Below, piece by piece: positions 22,725 to 29,114 of a stretch of DNA of 29,114 bases. Source of the DNA: an uncultured Ruminococcus sp. Its GTDB lineage: Bacteria; Bacillota; Clostridia; Oscillospirales; Ruminococcaceae. Where the stretch lies: assembly GCA_910579955.1 (NCBI GenBank), contig CAJTWE010000031.1:1-29114 (forward strand), written 5' to 3'. Under the pieces are notes generated by a model. It did no database searches. It was not told where the DNA came from and saw nothing but the letters and a program-made list of their open reading frames with translations. Positions within the stretch are counted from its first letter, which is position 1. Each line of letters opens with the position of its first letter. A program made the position numbers and the translations under genes.

Positions 22725-24872
22725 TTATTTATTAAGCAGGTATTCCTTTATTCCAATAAGGTCAAAAATATTTATCTTCTTATCAGAATTATAATCTGCA
22801 TTGTCGGAAGCCTGTGCATTAAGCTTAGTAATACCAAGTATAAACTTATTAATAGAAACAGCGTCCTGAACGCTTACTTTTCCATTAAGATCTACATCGC
22901 CTTTTAATTTCTTGGGTGGAGTAGGTTCGGTATTATCCGGTTTTGTTCCATCAGGTTCAACACCATATACAAGCTTACCATTATTATAAACTGTTATCTT
23001 ATCAGTTATAACCGGATCTTCGGCATCAAGAATATCTTGATTGGAATAGTCATTTTCAGCGTTCCAGCCTGACTTGTAATCAGGGAAAACAAGTGCCAGC
23101 ATAGTTTCACACTTATTTCTTCCCTCCGAAATCGGAAGAACTGCTTCACCATTTGGATATGTAACCTCAATATAATAAATATTGCCTTTATACTGTGTTA
23201 TAGGAGAATATACAGCCCTATATTCATCTCCATACATAGAAGCTTGGTCACGGTCGATACGTACAACAATATCAGTTGCTTTAAATCCTGCATCTATAAC
23301 TTCAGAAGCATCGAAATAATAACGATATGACATATTATCCACAACTCTTGCCGGCCAAGCAGTATGATTCACAAATTTAAGACTTAATGACACGCCGCTT
23401 GCACTATTTTGCTTTATCTGTGCTTCGACAAAAAATTCATCATCACGTTTTTCAGGCTCTGGGAATGAAGGATCTGTCTTGCCACCGAATTTTTCTGTCA
23501 TTTTTGCCATAAGGCCTGTAAAACCTGCGTTATAGTCATCAGCAACTTCATTATTTATAAAATTCTGTCGGTCATCTACATAGTTTCCACTACCGTCAGG
23601 GCCGCCAACAAGCGCACCATAAAGTATATGTCTGTTTTCAGTAGGATTTGAAAGCTCATTATTCCATGAAGCATGAGAAGTTCTGTGATGAGCATTTTTT
23701 GGAGCATTGTTTCCATAGCCAACAACAAAACTCTGATCCAGTGGATTATCACCAAGGCAGTAGTCAGCCTGTGTTTTATAGAAATTCTCATATGCAGATG
23801 TATTGCCCATATCAAGAGTATCGCAAGCGACAGCTGCTATAAATCCAGACGCTGCGGCATATCTAAGACATCCCCATGAATCAAAATGTGCAAGACCACC
23901 GTCAAGCTTACTTACACCTGAAACAAGATAATCAAGATGTTTCTTAACTCGTGCAACATACTGAGCATCGCCTGTATTCTGCGCATATAAAACCATACCG
24001 CCCTGCATACTATCATCCCAGCACATTGACCATGTATATTTCAGTTCATCAGAACCAAGTTCCTTATCGAGATACGGAATATAGCTTGTTGCCTTATCAA
24101 GATAAGACTTCTCACCTGTTGCTTTATAAAGCCAGTTGGCAGCCCAGAAAAGTTCATCATAAAAATGACTTGAGCGATAAAATCCTGACGCATCACTGTC
24201 CTGATATTCATCATCACTTTTAGCTGCATCGGCAATTTTAAAAATATTCTCTGCGTGCTCAAGGTAATAATCAGTTTTATCCGAACGTCCCTGCAATGCA
24301 CAGTAACCTGCTGCAAGAGCAGCTGCCATTTCACCAAATGCAGCAGAACATTTTGTACCTGAATAGTAAGGTCTGCCTTCGTAACCACCATTTTCATTCA
24401 TACCATAATCATAAAGCTCAACAGGGCCCCACCATGTATGATCCTTTTGACCGTTACCTACTTGAAATACAACCTCATCTCCTAAATCACAAGCCGCTAA
24501 GTAATCCAGTACAAAGGTGAGGTTATTTACATAATTATCCATCTCACCGCATTTTTCAATGCCATTTGGATACTGATAGAGTCCCCATGCAATCATAGAG
24601 GCAGAATAAGCCATAGGCAAATTAAATTTTACATGATCTCCTGCATCATACCAGCCGCCTTTTATAAAGTCATCCATTGTAGAATCAGCACGCCATTCCA
24701 CACGATTCCACTCCGGAAGAGGTCCAGCCTGTTGACATTCATAGAAATATAGCGACTTTTGGAGCGCTTCTGCGTAATTGATATACGGTTCAGCTGATGA
24801 AACAGGAGCTGTAGCTACCATAGATGAAATTGCCATAGCTGCTGCCGACAAAAATGCTACTATTTTTTTCAA
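22725..24872 (-). CDS. Cellulosomal GH9 endoglucanase with CBM3c and dockerin
   Basis: A 715-aa secreted cellulase. Modules: signal peptide (about 1-27), GH9 (alpha/alpha)6 domain (about 29-463), CBM3c (about 478-625), short Pro/Thr linker and a type I dockerin (about 657-714, DVDLNGKVSVQDA and DYNSDKKINIFDL). Catalytic elements: WYDAGD (D76, D79), HHRTSH (395-400) and NEVADDYNAGF with the acid E442. The GH9-CBM3c order is the 'theme B' arrangement usual for processive endoglucanases. The start is a TTG at 24872 with GGGAGG 8 nt upstream. It stands alone, with its own promoter, and should act on cellulose from a scaffoldin encoded elsewhere. Confidence 0.95.
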   Translation of the reverse strand: MKKIVAFLSAAAMAISSMVATAPVSSAEPYINYAEALQKSLYFYECQQAGPLPEWNRVEWRADSTMDDFIKGGWYDAGDHVKFNLPMAYSASMIAWGLYQYPNGIEKCGEMDNYVNNLTFVLDYLAACDLGDEVVFQVGNGQKDHTWWGPVELYDYGMNENGGYEGRPYYSGTKCSAAFGEMAAALAAGYCALQGRSDKTDYYLEHAENIFKIADAAKSDDEYQDSDASGFYRSSHFYDELFWAANWLYKATGEKSYLDKATSYIPYLDKELGSDELKYTWSMCWDDSMQGGMVLYAQNTGDAQYVARVKKHLDYLVSGVSKLDGGLAHFDSWGCLRYAAASGFIAAVACDTLDMGNTSAYENFYKTQADYCLGDNPLDQSFVVGYGNNAPKNAHHRTSHASWNNELSNPTENRHILYGALVGGPDGSGNYVDDRQNFINNEVADDYNAGFTGLMAKMTEKFGGKTDPSFPEPEKRDDEFFVEAQIKQNSASGVSLSLKFVNHTAWPARVVDNMSYRYYFDASEVIDAGFKATDIVVRIDRDQASMYGDEYRAVYSPITQYKGNIYYIEVTYPNGEAVLPISEGRNKCETMLALVFPDYKSGWNAENDYSNQDILDAEDPVITDKITVYNNGKLVYGVEPDGTKPDNTEPTPPKKLKGDVDLNGKVSVQDAVSINKFILGITKLNAQASDNADYNSDKKINIFDLIGIKEYLLNK

Positions 24873-24911
24873 TTTTAATTCCTCCCAAACAAATAAATAA
24901 ATATTACTCTT

Positions 24912-24940
24912 ATTATCTCATTGTTTTTCTATTTTGTCAA
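24912..24940 (-). promoter_or_regulatory. Promoter of the GH9 gene
   Basis: Minus strand TTGACA (24940-24935), 17-nt spacer, GATAAT (24917-24912). Confidence 0.75.
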
Positions 24941-24991
24941 TATATTTTATCACTTTTAATTACTATTTTTCTATTAACATATATATTTTTA

Positions 24992-25018
24992 CAAAAAAAC
25001 AACCCAGCAAATGCTGGG
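24992..25018 (-). terminator. Intrinsic terminator of the structured RNA
   Basis: Minus strand CCCAGCA / TGCTGGG, 2-nt loop, then TTGTTTTTTT. It ends the RNA that starts near 25240. Confidence 0.85.
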
Positions 25019-25019
25019 C

Positions 25020-25240
25020 TATAATCATTATTAAGAAAAAACCGCCTTGCCGTCATACGGCACATAAAACCAAGCTAAATAGCATGGTGGGTACATCCGC
25101 CCGAATATTTCACGCTCCCTTCGTCCGCAATGCGGGAGGTCTGCAATCCATAAACGGAACAAAATTCCCTTTAAATAAGTGTTGGATTATAAAAACCGTA
25201 GGACACGTAAAAGCTATCGCTACAAGGCAGTCTCTTTTCT
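25020..25240 (-). ncRNA. ssrS: Structured non-coding RNA, probable 6S RNA
   Basis: A minus-strand transcript of about 220 nt between its own promoter and terminator, with no credible ORF. The ends pair: ACTGCCTTG near the 5' end with CAAGGCGGT near the 3' end. Inside are AATCCA / TGGATT and an apical CTCCCGC..GCGG..GGGAG hairpin, followed by GTGAAATATTCGGGCGG. A long rod closed end to end with an interrupted centre, and the sequence around CTCCCGC and GTGAAATATT, fit clostridial 6S RNA, the sigma-A RNA polymerase regulator. I am confident it is a structured RNA, less so of the 6S name. SRP RNA and RNase P RNA were considered and lack their conserved cores. Confidence 0.62.
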
Positions 25241-25246
25241 ACTTAT

Positions 25247-25275
25247 AGTATATCACATTTGATTACAAAAATCAA
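25247..25275 (-). promoter_or_regulatory. Promoter of the structured RNA
   Basis: Minus strand TTGATT (25275-25270), 17-nt spacer, TATACT (25252-25247). Confidence 0.75.
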
Positions 25276-25325
25276 TAGTTTTCTTCAAAAAATAAGATTT
25301 TTTATACTATTTGTTCAAGGTTGAA

Positions 25326-25637
25326 TTATTCCTCAGACTCATCGTCATCGTCATAAATCTCATTGAGCCTTTCAAGGAACATGCCGCCGATTTTTTCATA
25401 CTCATCGTCTTCTTCAATTGAAACAAGCATAGGCTCATCTTCAACCATTTCTTCTTTAAGAATTACGACTTCGCCATCATCTTCAAGAAGTGAATCGTGA
25501 TCGTCGCCATAATATGGAGTTAGCGCATAATAACGTTCTCCCTCATATTCCATGACATCAAGAAGCTCAAACTCCTGTTCATTGCCATCCTCGTCTTCTA
25601 ATGTATAAAGATCCGGTGTATATTCATTCATTTCCAT
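25326..25637 (-). CDS. DUF1292 domain-containing protein
   Basis: A 103-aa, strongly acidic cytosolic protein of the DUF1292 (YrzB-like) family common in Firmicutes, function unknown. The family pattern is visible in LEDEDGNEQEFELLDVMEYEGERYYALTPY and EVVILKEEM. I start at the ATG 25637, 9 nt after GGAG; an in-frame TTG at 25652 has no ribosome site. The gene usually accompanies ruvX (yqgF) or other DNA-maintenance genes, but none is adjacent here. Confidence 0.85.
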   Translation of the reverse strand: MEMNEYTPDLYTLEDEDGNEQEFELLDVMEYEGERYYALTPYYGDDHDSLLEDDGEVVILKEEMVEDEPMLVSIEEDDEYEKIGGMFLERLNEIYDDDDESEE

Positions 25638-25686
25638 GTCTGCATTCTCCAATCTGTTAAGAAGTATACTATAATAATATACTCAT

Positions 25687-25715
25687 ATTATACAATTTTA
25701 TAACTATAATTGCAA
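25687..25715 (-). promoter_or_regulatory. Promoter of the DUF1292 gene
   Basis: Minus strand TTGCAA (25715-25710), 17-nt spacer, TATAAT (25692-25687). Confidence 0.7.
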
Positions 25716-25905
25716 GTGTTTTTTTACATTGGTTTATTTAATTAAGTATTATGCAAAATTAGTTTGATAATATAATCTTTTTTTATTTGCTTTCTACATA
25801 ATATAATAGAGCAAATCAATAAATAACTAAAATTATCTAGCATTGCATACGCATTAGTAGAACTTTATAATTACTTCCTTTTTATAAAAAATACAGCTTA
25901 ACCTA
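25716..25905 (+). other. AT-rich intergenic spacer
   Basis: The bulk of the gap between divergent genes. It is very AT-rich and I see no ORF, hairpin or repeat worth calling. Confidence 0.6.
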
Positions 25906-25934
25906 TTGTAATTTTACTAAAAAAATGATATAAT
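25906..25934 (+). promoter_or_regulatory. Promoter of the DUF3795 gene
   Basis: TTGTAA (25906-25911), 17-nt spacer, TATAAT (25929-25934). Confidence 0.7.
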
Positions 25935-25990
25935 TAAAATATATTATGGGATAAATTTAAAAAATATAACATGATTCGGAGGGATATAAT

Positions 25991-26365
25991 ATGAAAAAAA
26001 TCACACTGTGTGGAGATGATTGCCTTAAATGCCCTAGGTATCTTGCTAAAACTGACACCGATTTAAAAAACGTTGCAAAATTATGGTATAAAATAGGATG
26101 GCGAGATACTATTGTATCAAACGATGAAATTCGATGTTCAGGTTGTTCTTCCCATAAAAAATGTACATATCAATTGGTTGATTGTGTGAAAGAAAAAGGA
26201 ATTAAAAAGTGCAATCAATGTTACGATTATCCTTGTAAAAAAATCAAGGATATGCTTAGGCGTTCATACAAATATAAAATTAAATGCCAGAAAGTATGCA
26301 CACAAGAAGAATATGAAATGTTAGAAAAATCTTTTTTTAATAAAGAAGAAAATCTAAAAAAATAA
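25991..26365 (+). CDS. DUF3795 domain-containing Cys-rich protein
   Basis: A 124-aa small cytosolic protein with 12 Cys, matching the DUF3795 pattern: CGDDCLKC (C7, C11, C14), CSGC (C49, C52), C58, C65, and CNQCYDYPC (C74, C77, C82). These probably bind zinc or an Fe-S cluster; no biochemical function is established that I know of. The C-terminus is Lys-rich. GGAGG lies 8 nt before the ATG. It has its own promoter and lies 80 nt upstream of rmuC, which also has a -10 box. Confidence 0.85.
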   Translation: MKKITLCGDDCLKCPRYLAKTDTDLKNVAKLWYKIGWRDTIVSNDEIRCSGCSSHKKCTYQLVDCVKEKGIKKCNQCYDYPCKKIKDMLRRSYKYKIKCQKVCTQEEYEMLEKSFFNKEENLKK

Positions 26366-26409
26366 TATTCTGCTTTTGCTCATACAGATATTAAAATCAT
26401 GAAAAATGC

Positions 26410-26415
26410 TATAAT
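26410..26415 (+). promoter_or_regulatory. Extended -10 box ahead of rmuC
   Basis: TGCTATAAT gives an extended -10 (TATAAT at 26410-26415), 31 nt before the rmuC start. No good -35 is seen. Confidence 0.5.
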
Positions 26416-26445
26416 TAAAACAAATAAATATTAAGGAGATAGAAA

Positions 26446-27942
26446 ATGGACATAATCATTCTCATATGCTGTATTATTATAATTTCCCTTCTTTTTATTT
26501 TACTGGTTCGACTGAATCAAAAAAAATCAAGAAAAGAAAGTATAGCTATAACAGAACTGAAAAGACAAATTGAATTCTTAAATCAGAATAATATAAATCA
26601 GAATAAAATGCTCGCAAATCAAATAGCAAGTCAAGGCGACAGTATGGTAAAACAAATTTCCATTCTCGGTGACAGTCTAAGAAATTCCCAGGATAAACAA
26701 CAGTCAAAATCCAGTGAAATTCTTATAAGAATTGAAGCAGAAATGAGCAGACTGCGTAAGGAAAATCAAGATAGTCTTGATAAAATCAATAGCATTATAA
26801 CAGAAAAAATGCAGTCTACTCTTGATGATAAGCTTAATAAGGCGTTTGAAGTAATTGTAAAAAACATGACTGAACTTGGGAAAAGTCTTAATGAAGGTCA
26901 AGATAAACAGCAAATAGCTACAACAGAAAAACTTACTAAACTTGAAGGTGACTTTGATAAAATAAGAGCTGAGATTCTTACAGTTCTTAACAGCATACAA
27001 AAATCTAACAGTGAAAGTATGGAGAAGCTTAGAAAAGATAATCAAGATAGCCTTGATAAAATTAACAACACCGTAAATGAAAAGCTTCAAAAAACTCTTG
27101 ATGATAAGATTTCAAAATCCTTTGAAGCCGTAAATAAAAGACTTGCTGAGGTTTATGAAGGTTTGGGAGAAATGAAAAATGTTGCTTCCGGTGTTTCAGA
27201 TTTAAAGAATGTTTTGTCAAATGTTAAAACACGAGGAATAATGGGCGAAATTCAACTCGGTGCAATTCTTGACGAAATACTTGCTCCCGAACAGTATTGC
27301 GAACAAATCTCTGTTACTCCAAAGGGTTCAGAAAAAGTAGATTTTGCTGTAAAACTTCCAGGTTCTCAAGACGGAGAATATATTTATCTTCCAATTGATT
27401 CTAAATTTCCTGGTGATACATATTCAAATCTTCTTGCAGCGTATGAGAGCGGAAATCCAAACGAACTCAAATTAAGAAGAACAGCACTTGAAACAGAAAT
27501 TAAAAAATGTGCCAAAAGCATACACGATAAATATATAATTCCTCCATATACTACGGATTTTGCTATTATGTTCCTTCCATTTGAAGGATTGTATGCAGAG
27601 GTAATAAATATGGGGCTAGTAGAGGTTCTACAGAGAAATTATAAGGTCAACATCGCAGGTCCTTCAACGATGGCTGCAATGCTTAATAGCCTGCAAATGG
27701 GATTCAGAACACTTGCAATTCAAAAAAAGAGCGGAGAAGTATGGAAGATTCTTGAAGCTGCGAAAAAAGAATTTGGTAACTTTGAAATTGTTCTTACAAA
27801 AACCAGAGACCGCCTGAGACAAGCTGATGAAGAACTTGATAAACTTATAGGCACTCGTACAAAAGCAATAAATCGTAAACTTCAAAATGTTTCTACTCTT
27901 GATTCTTTTGAAGAATCAGAAAAATTACTGGAAATCAACTAA
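26446..27942 (+). CDS. rmuC: RmuC family DNA recombination protein
   Basis: A 498-aa RmuC homologue: N-terminal transmembrane segment (about 3-22), long coiled coil (about 30-245) and a C-terminal RmuC nuclease-like domain (about 250-470). Family landmarks include NVKTRGIMGEIQLGAIL, LPIDSKFPGD (PD-(D/E)XK-like core), TDFAIMFLPFEGLYAEV and AGPSTMAAMLNSLQMGFRTL. RmuC limits inversions and rearrangements at short inverted repeats. The coiled coil carries a duplicated segment (103-137 and 195-229); only the second copy is in the position conserved in the family. AAGGAG precedes the ATG, and a strong terminator follows. Confidence 0.93.
   Translation: MDIIILICCIIIISLLFILLVRLNQKKSRKESIAITELKRQIEFLNQNNINQNKMLANQIASQGDSMVKQISILGDSLRNSQDKQQSKSSEILIRIEAEMSRLRKENQDSLDKINSIITEKMQSTLDDKLNKAFEVIVKNMTELGKSLNEGQDKQQIATTEKLTKLEGDFDKIRAEILTVLNSIQKSNSESMEKLRKDNQDSLDKINNTVNEKLQKTLDDKISKSFEAVNKRLAEVYEGLGEMKNVASGVSDLKNVLSNVKTRGIMGEIQLGAILDEILAPEQYCEQISVTPKGSEKVDFAVKLPGSQDGEYIYLPIDSKFPGDTYSNLLAAYESGNPNELKLRRTALETEIKKCAKSIHDKYIIPPYTTDFAIMFLPFEGLYAEVINMGLVEVLQRNYKVNIAGPSTMAAMLNSLQMGFRTLAIQKKSGEVWKILEAAKKEFGNFEIVLTKTRDRLRQADEELDKLIGTRTKAINRKLQNVSTLDSFEESEKLLEIN
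26752..27132 (+). repeat. Internal duplication in the rmuC coiled coil
   Basis: Codons 103-137 (LRKENQDSLDKIN through LNKAFEVI) and 195-229 (LRKDNQDSLDKIN through ISKSFEAV) are about 63% identical at 92-residue spacing, and the similarity holds at the DNA level. A second pair, around SLRNSQDKQQ (77-86) and SLNEGQDKQQ (147-156), repeats at 70-residue spacing. Confidence 0.8.
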
Positions 27943-27948
27943 TACCAC

Positions 27949-27982
27949 AAACCGTACTGAAAAAGAGTACGGTTTCTTTTTA
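27949..27982 (+). terminator. Intrinsic terminator of rmuC
   Basis: 10-bp stem AAACCGTACT / AGTACGGTTT, 7-nt loop, then CTTTTT. Confidence 0.9.
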
Positions 27983-27994
27983 TGGTATTATAAC

Positions 27995-28023
27995 TTGACA
28001 TTATTATTTTAGTATGATATAAT
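27995..28023 (+). promoter_or_regulatory. Promoter of the GNAT leader and gene
   Basis: TTGACA (27995-28000), 17-nt spacer, TATAAT (28018-28023): perfect consensus. The transcript start near 28030 leaves a leader of about 160 nt, beginning with a small ATCAGA / TCTGAT hairpin (28029-28047). Confidence 0.85.
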
Positions 28024-28081
28024 GTTTTCATCAGAAAATATATCTGATAATTTATTTAATTAAAATAAGGAGCGTATTTTT

Positions 28082-28117
28082 TTGAAAAAATGCAATGCAA
28101 AGGAGATTGTGGGCTAA
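28082..28117 (+). CDS. Possible 11-codon leader peptide upstream of the GNAT gene
   Basis: TTG start (28082) with AAGGAG 9 nt upstream, encoding MKKCNAKEIVG, then TAA. The last codons lie over strand 1 of the alternative hairpins at 28101-28109. A second reading, ATG at 28090 to TAA at 28200 (36 codons), ends inside the GNAT start but has a poorly spaced ribosome site. Neither has a recognisable product; a regulatory role in the leader is an inference. Confidence 0.45.
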   Translation: MKKCNAKEIVG

Positions 28118-28185
28118 CCGGGAGGTTTGCACAAATTCAATCTCTTGTCAAGCCTCCCTATATTGATGTCAACAATTTCAGGAGG
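28101..28185 (+). promoter_or_regulatory. Attenuator-like leader with alternative stems and an anti-SD element
   Basis: Four strands are visible: 1 AGGAGATTG (28101-28109), 2 GGGAGGTTTG (28120-28129), 1' CAATCTCTT (28138-28146) and 2' CAAGCCTCCC (28149-28158). 1 pairs with 1' (9 bp) and 2 with 2' (10 bp), but they interleave, so they probably exclude each other. The CCTCC inside 2' can also pair with the GNAT ribosome site GGAGG (28181-28185), supported by inner ATTG / CAAT. This is the logic of translational attenuation: 2:2' frees the ribosome site and 1:1' lets it be masked. Confidence 0.55.
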
Positions 28186-28192
28186 AAAAATA

Positions 28193-28846
28193 ATGAATAA
28201 AAATGACTTTATTATACGTTTAGAAACAATCAGTGATCACAGAGAAGTGGAAAATCTCACAAGAGAGGCATTCTGGAATCAGTACGTTCCCGGTTGTAAT
28301 GAACATTATCTTGTGCATGTAATGAGAAACCATGAGGATTTTGTCCCCGAACTTGACTTTGTCATTGAATTCAATGGTAAAATAATTGGCAATGTAATGT
28401 ACACTAAATCAAAACTGATTGATGAAAATGGATTCGAAAAGCTGATTCTATCTTTTGGCCCTGTAAGTATACTCCCAGAATATCAACGCAAAGGTTTTGG
28501 CAAAATGCTTTTAGAACACTCCTTTTTGAAAGCAAAAGAGTTAGGATATGACACAATTGTTATATTTGGACATCCGGGCAATTATATTGCTCGTGGCTTT
28601 AAAAGCTGTAAAAAATATAACGTATGCCTTGAAGGTGATGTTTATCCTACTGCCATGCTTGTTAAAGAACTAAAAGATAACGTTCTTGATGGCAGAAAAT
28701 GGTACTTTCATGAAAGCCCAGTTTCTGAGCTATGTGGAGATGATGAAGCTGTATGTAATTTTGATGCCCTCTTTCCTCATAAAGAGAAGAAATGGATGCT
28801 TAGTCAGGAAGAATTCTATATTTACAGTCATTCGACCATAGCATAA
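28193..28846 (+). CDS. GNAT family N-acetyltransferase
   Basis: A 217-aa acetyl-CoA-dependent acyltransferase of the COG3153 (YhbS-like) group. Motif A is clear: FGPVSILPEYQRKGFGKMLLEH with the CoA pyrophosphate loop QRKGFG (98-103), followed by LGYDTIVIFGHPGNYIARGF, typical of this group. The C-terminal part (about 145-217) is an extension I cannot assign. The substrate is unknown. The ATG at 28193 has AGGAGG 7 nt upstream; an earlier ATG in the frame (28127) lies in the leader structure. It has its own promoter, a leader that looks regulated, and a terminator. Leader-controlled GNATs are sometimes antibiotic-modifying enzymes, but nothing in the protein shows that here. Confidence 0.88.
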   Translation: MNKNDFIIRLETISDHREVENLTREAFWNQYVPGCNEHYLVHVMRNHEDFVPELDFVIEFNGKIIGNVMYTKSKLIDENGFEKLILSFGPVSILPEYQRKGFGKMLLEHSFLKAKELGYDTIVIFGHPGNYIARGFKSCKKYNVCLEGDVYPTAMLVKELKDNVLDGRKWYFHESPVSELCGDDEAVCNFDALFPHKEKKWMLSQEEFYIYSHSTIA

Positions 28847-28864
28847 ATAGTGTAATATAAACAA

Positions 28865-28895
28865 AAGTCCCTTAGAAAATTATTCTGAGGGACTT
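28865..28895 (+). terminator. Terminator-like hairpin of the GNAT gene
   Basis: 13-bp stem AAGTCCCTTAGAA / TTCTGAGGGACTT (one G-T), 5-nt loop. The following T-run is weak (ATATTATTT). Confidence 0.7.
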
Positions 28896-28939
28896 ATATT
28901 ATTTAAGCCAATTGCATTATTTAGTATAAATAATTTATA

Positions 28940-28973
28940 TAAAAAACGCCTAATCTTAAAATAAAGATTAGGC
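28940..28973 (-). terminator. Intrinsic terminator of the tRNA cluster
   Basis: Minus strand GCCTAATCTT / AAGATTAGGC (28973-28948), 6-nt loop, then GTTTTTT. It lies just past the 3' end of tRNA-Glu. Confidence 0.85.
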
Positions 28974-28980
28974 ATAAATA

Positions 28981-29055
28981 TGGTGACCCGTACCAGACTC
29001 GAACTGGTGATGCCGCCGTGAGAGGGCGGAGTCTTAACCGCTTGACCAACGGGCC
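28981..29055 (-). tRNA. tRNA-Glu (anticodon CTC)
   Basis: A complete 75-nt cloverleaf including encoded CCA. Acceptor GGCCCGT / ACGGGTC, anticodon stem CCGCC / GGCGG with loop CTCTCAC (anticodon CTC, reads GAG), T-stem ACCAG / CTGGT with loop TTCGAGT, discriminator A. Confidence 0.95.
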
Positions 29056-29059
29056 AAAT

Positions 29060-29114
29060 TGGTGCACCATCGGGGACTCGAACCCAGGACCCACTGATTA
29101 AGAGTCAGTTGCTC
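29060..29114 (-). tRNA. tRNA-Lys (anticodon CTT), 5' part outside the window
   Basis: The 3' two thirds are present: anticodon stem ACTGA / TCAGT with loop CTCTTAA (anticodon CTT, reads AAG), T-loop TTCGAGT, acceptor 3' strand ATGGTGC, discriminator A and encoded CCA. The T-stem CTGGG / CCCCG has one U-C mismatch at 50:64. It lies 4 nt upstream of tRNA-Glu in a tRNA cluster that continues beyond the window edge. Confidence 0.92.

Noticed and set aside
24041..24397. 118-aa minus-strand frame inside the GH9 gene
   Set aside because: Alternative frame of the GH9 domain, which has complete catalytic motifs in the main frame.
24934..25248. 104-aa plus-strand frame across the structured RNA
   Set aside because: No ribosome site; the minus-strand promoter, paired ends and terminator explain the region better.
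28101..28158. The two interleaved stems of the GNAT leader as an H-type pseudoknot riboswitch
   Set aside because: Only 2 nt would have to cross a 9-bp stem, which is sterically poor; mutually exclusive hairpins fit better, and no known riboswitch consensus matches.

Overview
The window looks like chromosome from a low-GC, anaerobic, fibre-degrading Clostridia, most likely Ruminococcus or a close relative in the Oscillospiraceae. The reasons are three secreted proteins with dockerin modules and Thr-rich linkers (GH10 xylanase, GH9-CBM3c cellulase, C39-like peptidase), a HydE hydrogenase maturase, T-box leaders on asnS and on an acyl-CoA ligase, strong GGAGG ribosome sites, and frequent near-consensus promoters of the form TTGACA-N17-TATAAT. 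No phage, transposon, CRISPR array or plasmid signature was seen.

Layout. 116-2849 (minus): an acyl-CoA synthetase with an N-terminal XRE helix-turn-helix and a cupin, behind a complete T-box leader whose specifier reads ATC (Ile). 2923-4908 (minus): secreted dockerin / C39-like peptidase / ricin-type lectin protein. 4950-6309 (minus): TetR regulator and CPBP membrane protease with a perfect 20-bp palindrome in the promoter. 6376-9074 (minus): hydE; then enolase followed by a 52-aa membrane protein. 9135-9922 (plus): lipoprotein. 9936-12049 (minus): GH10 xylanase. 12122-14718 (minus): feoA, feoB and a 50-aa Cys-rich FeoB partner, with three copies of GTTAG-N6-CTAAC. 14775-16652 (plus): pepF. 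16670-19480 (plus): Asn T-box, asnS, asnA. 19493-22591 (minus): lipoprotein / MBOAT / DHHW cell-surface acylation operon. 22689-24940 (minus): GH9 cellulase. 24992-25275 (minus): a structured RNA, probably 6S. 25326-25715 (minus): DUF1292 protein. 25906-27982 (plus): DUF3795 protein and RmuC. 27995-28895 (plus): GNAT acetyltransferase behind an attenuator-like leader. 28940-29114 (minus): tRNA-Glu(CTC) and a partial tRNA-Lys(CTT).

How it fits together. The dockerin proteins are scattered single-gene units, each with its own promoter, and would meet on a scaffoldin encoded elsewhere. Two operons respond to uncharged tRNA: asnS-asnA to Asn (charging plus synthesis) and, by my reading, the acyl-CoA ligase to Ile. 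The second suggests activation of 2-methylbutyrate for isoleucine synthesis by reductive carboxylation, a known rumen-bacterial route. The other candidate for undescribed regulation is the GNAT leader, where a short peptide ORF overlaps two mutually exclusive stems and an anti-Shine-Dalgarno element.
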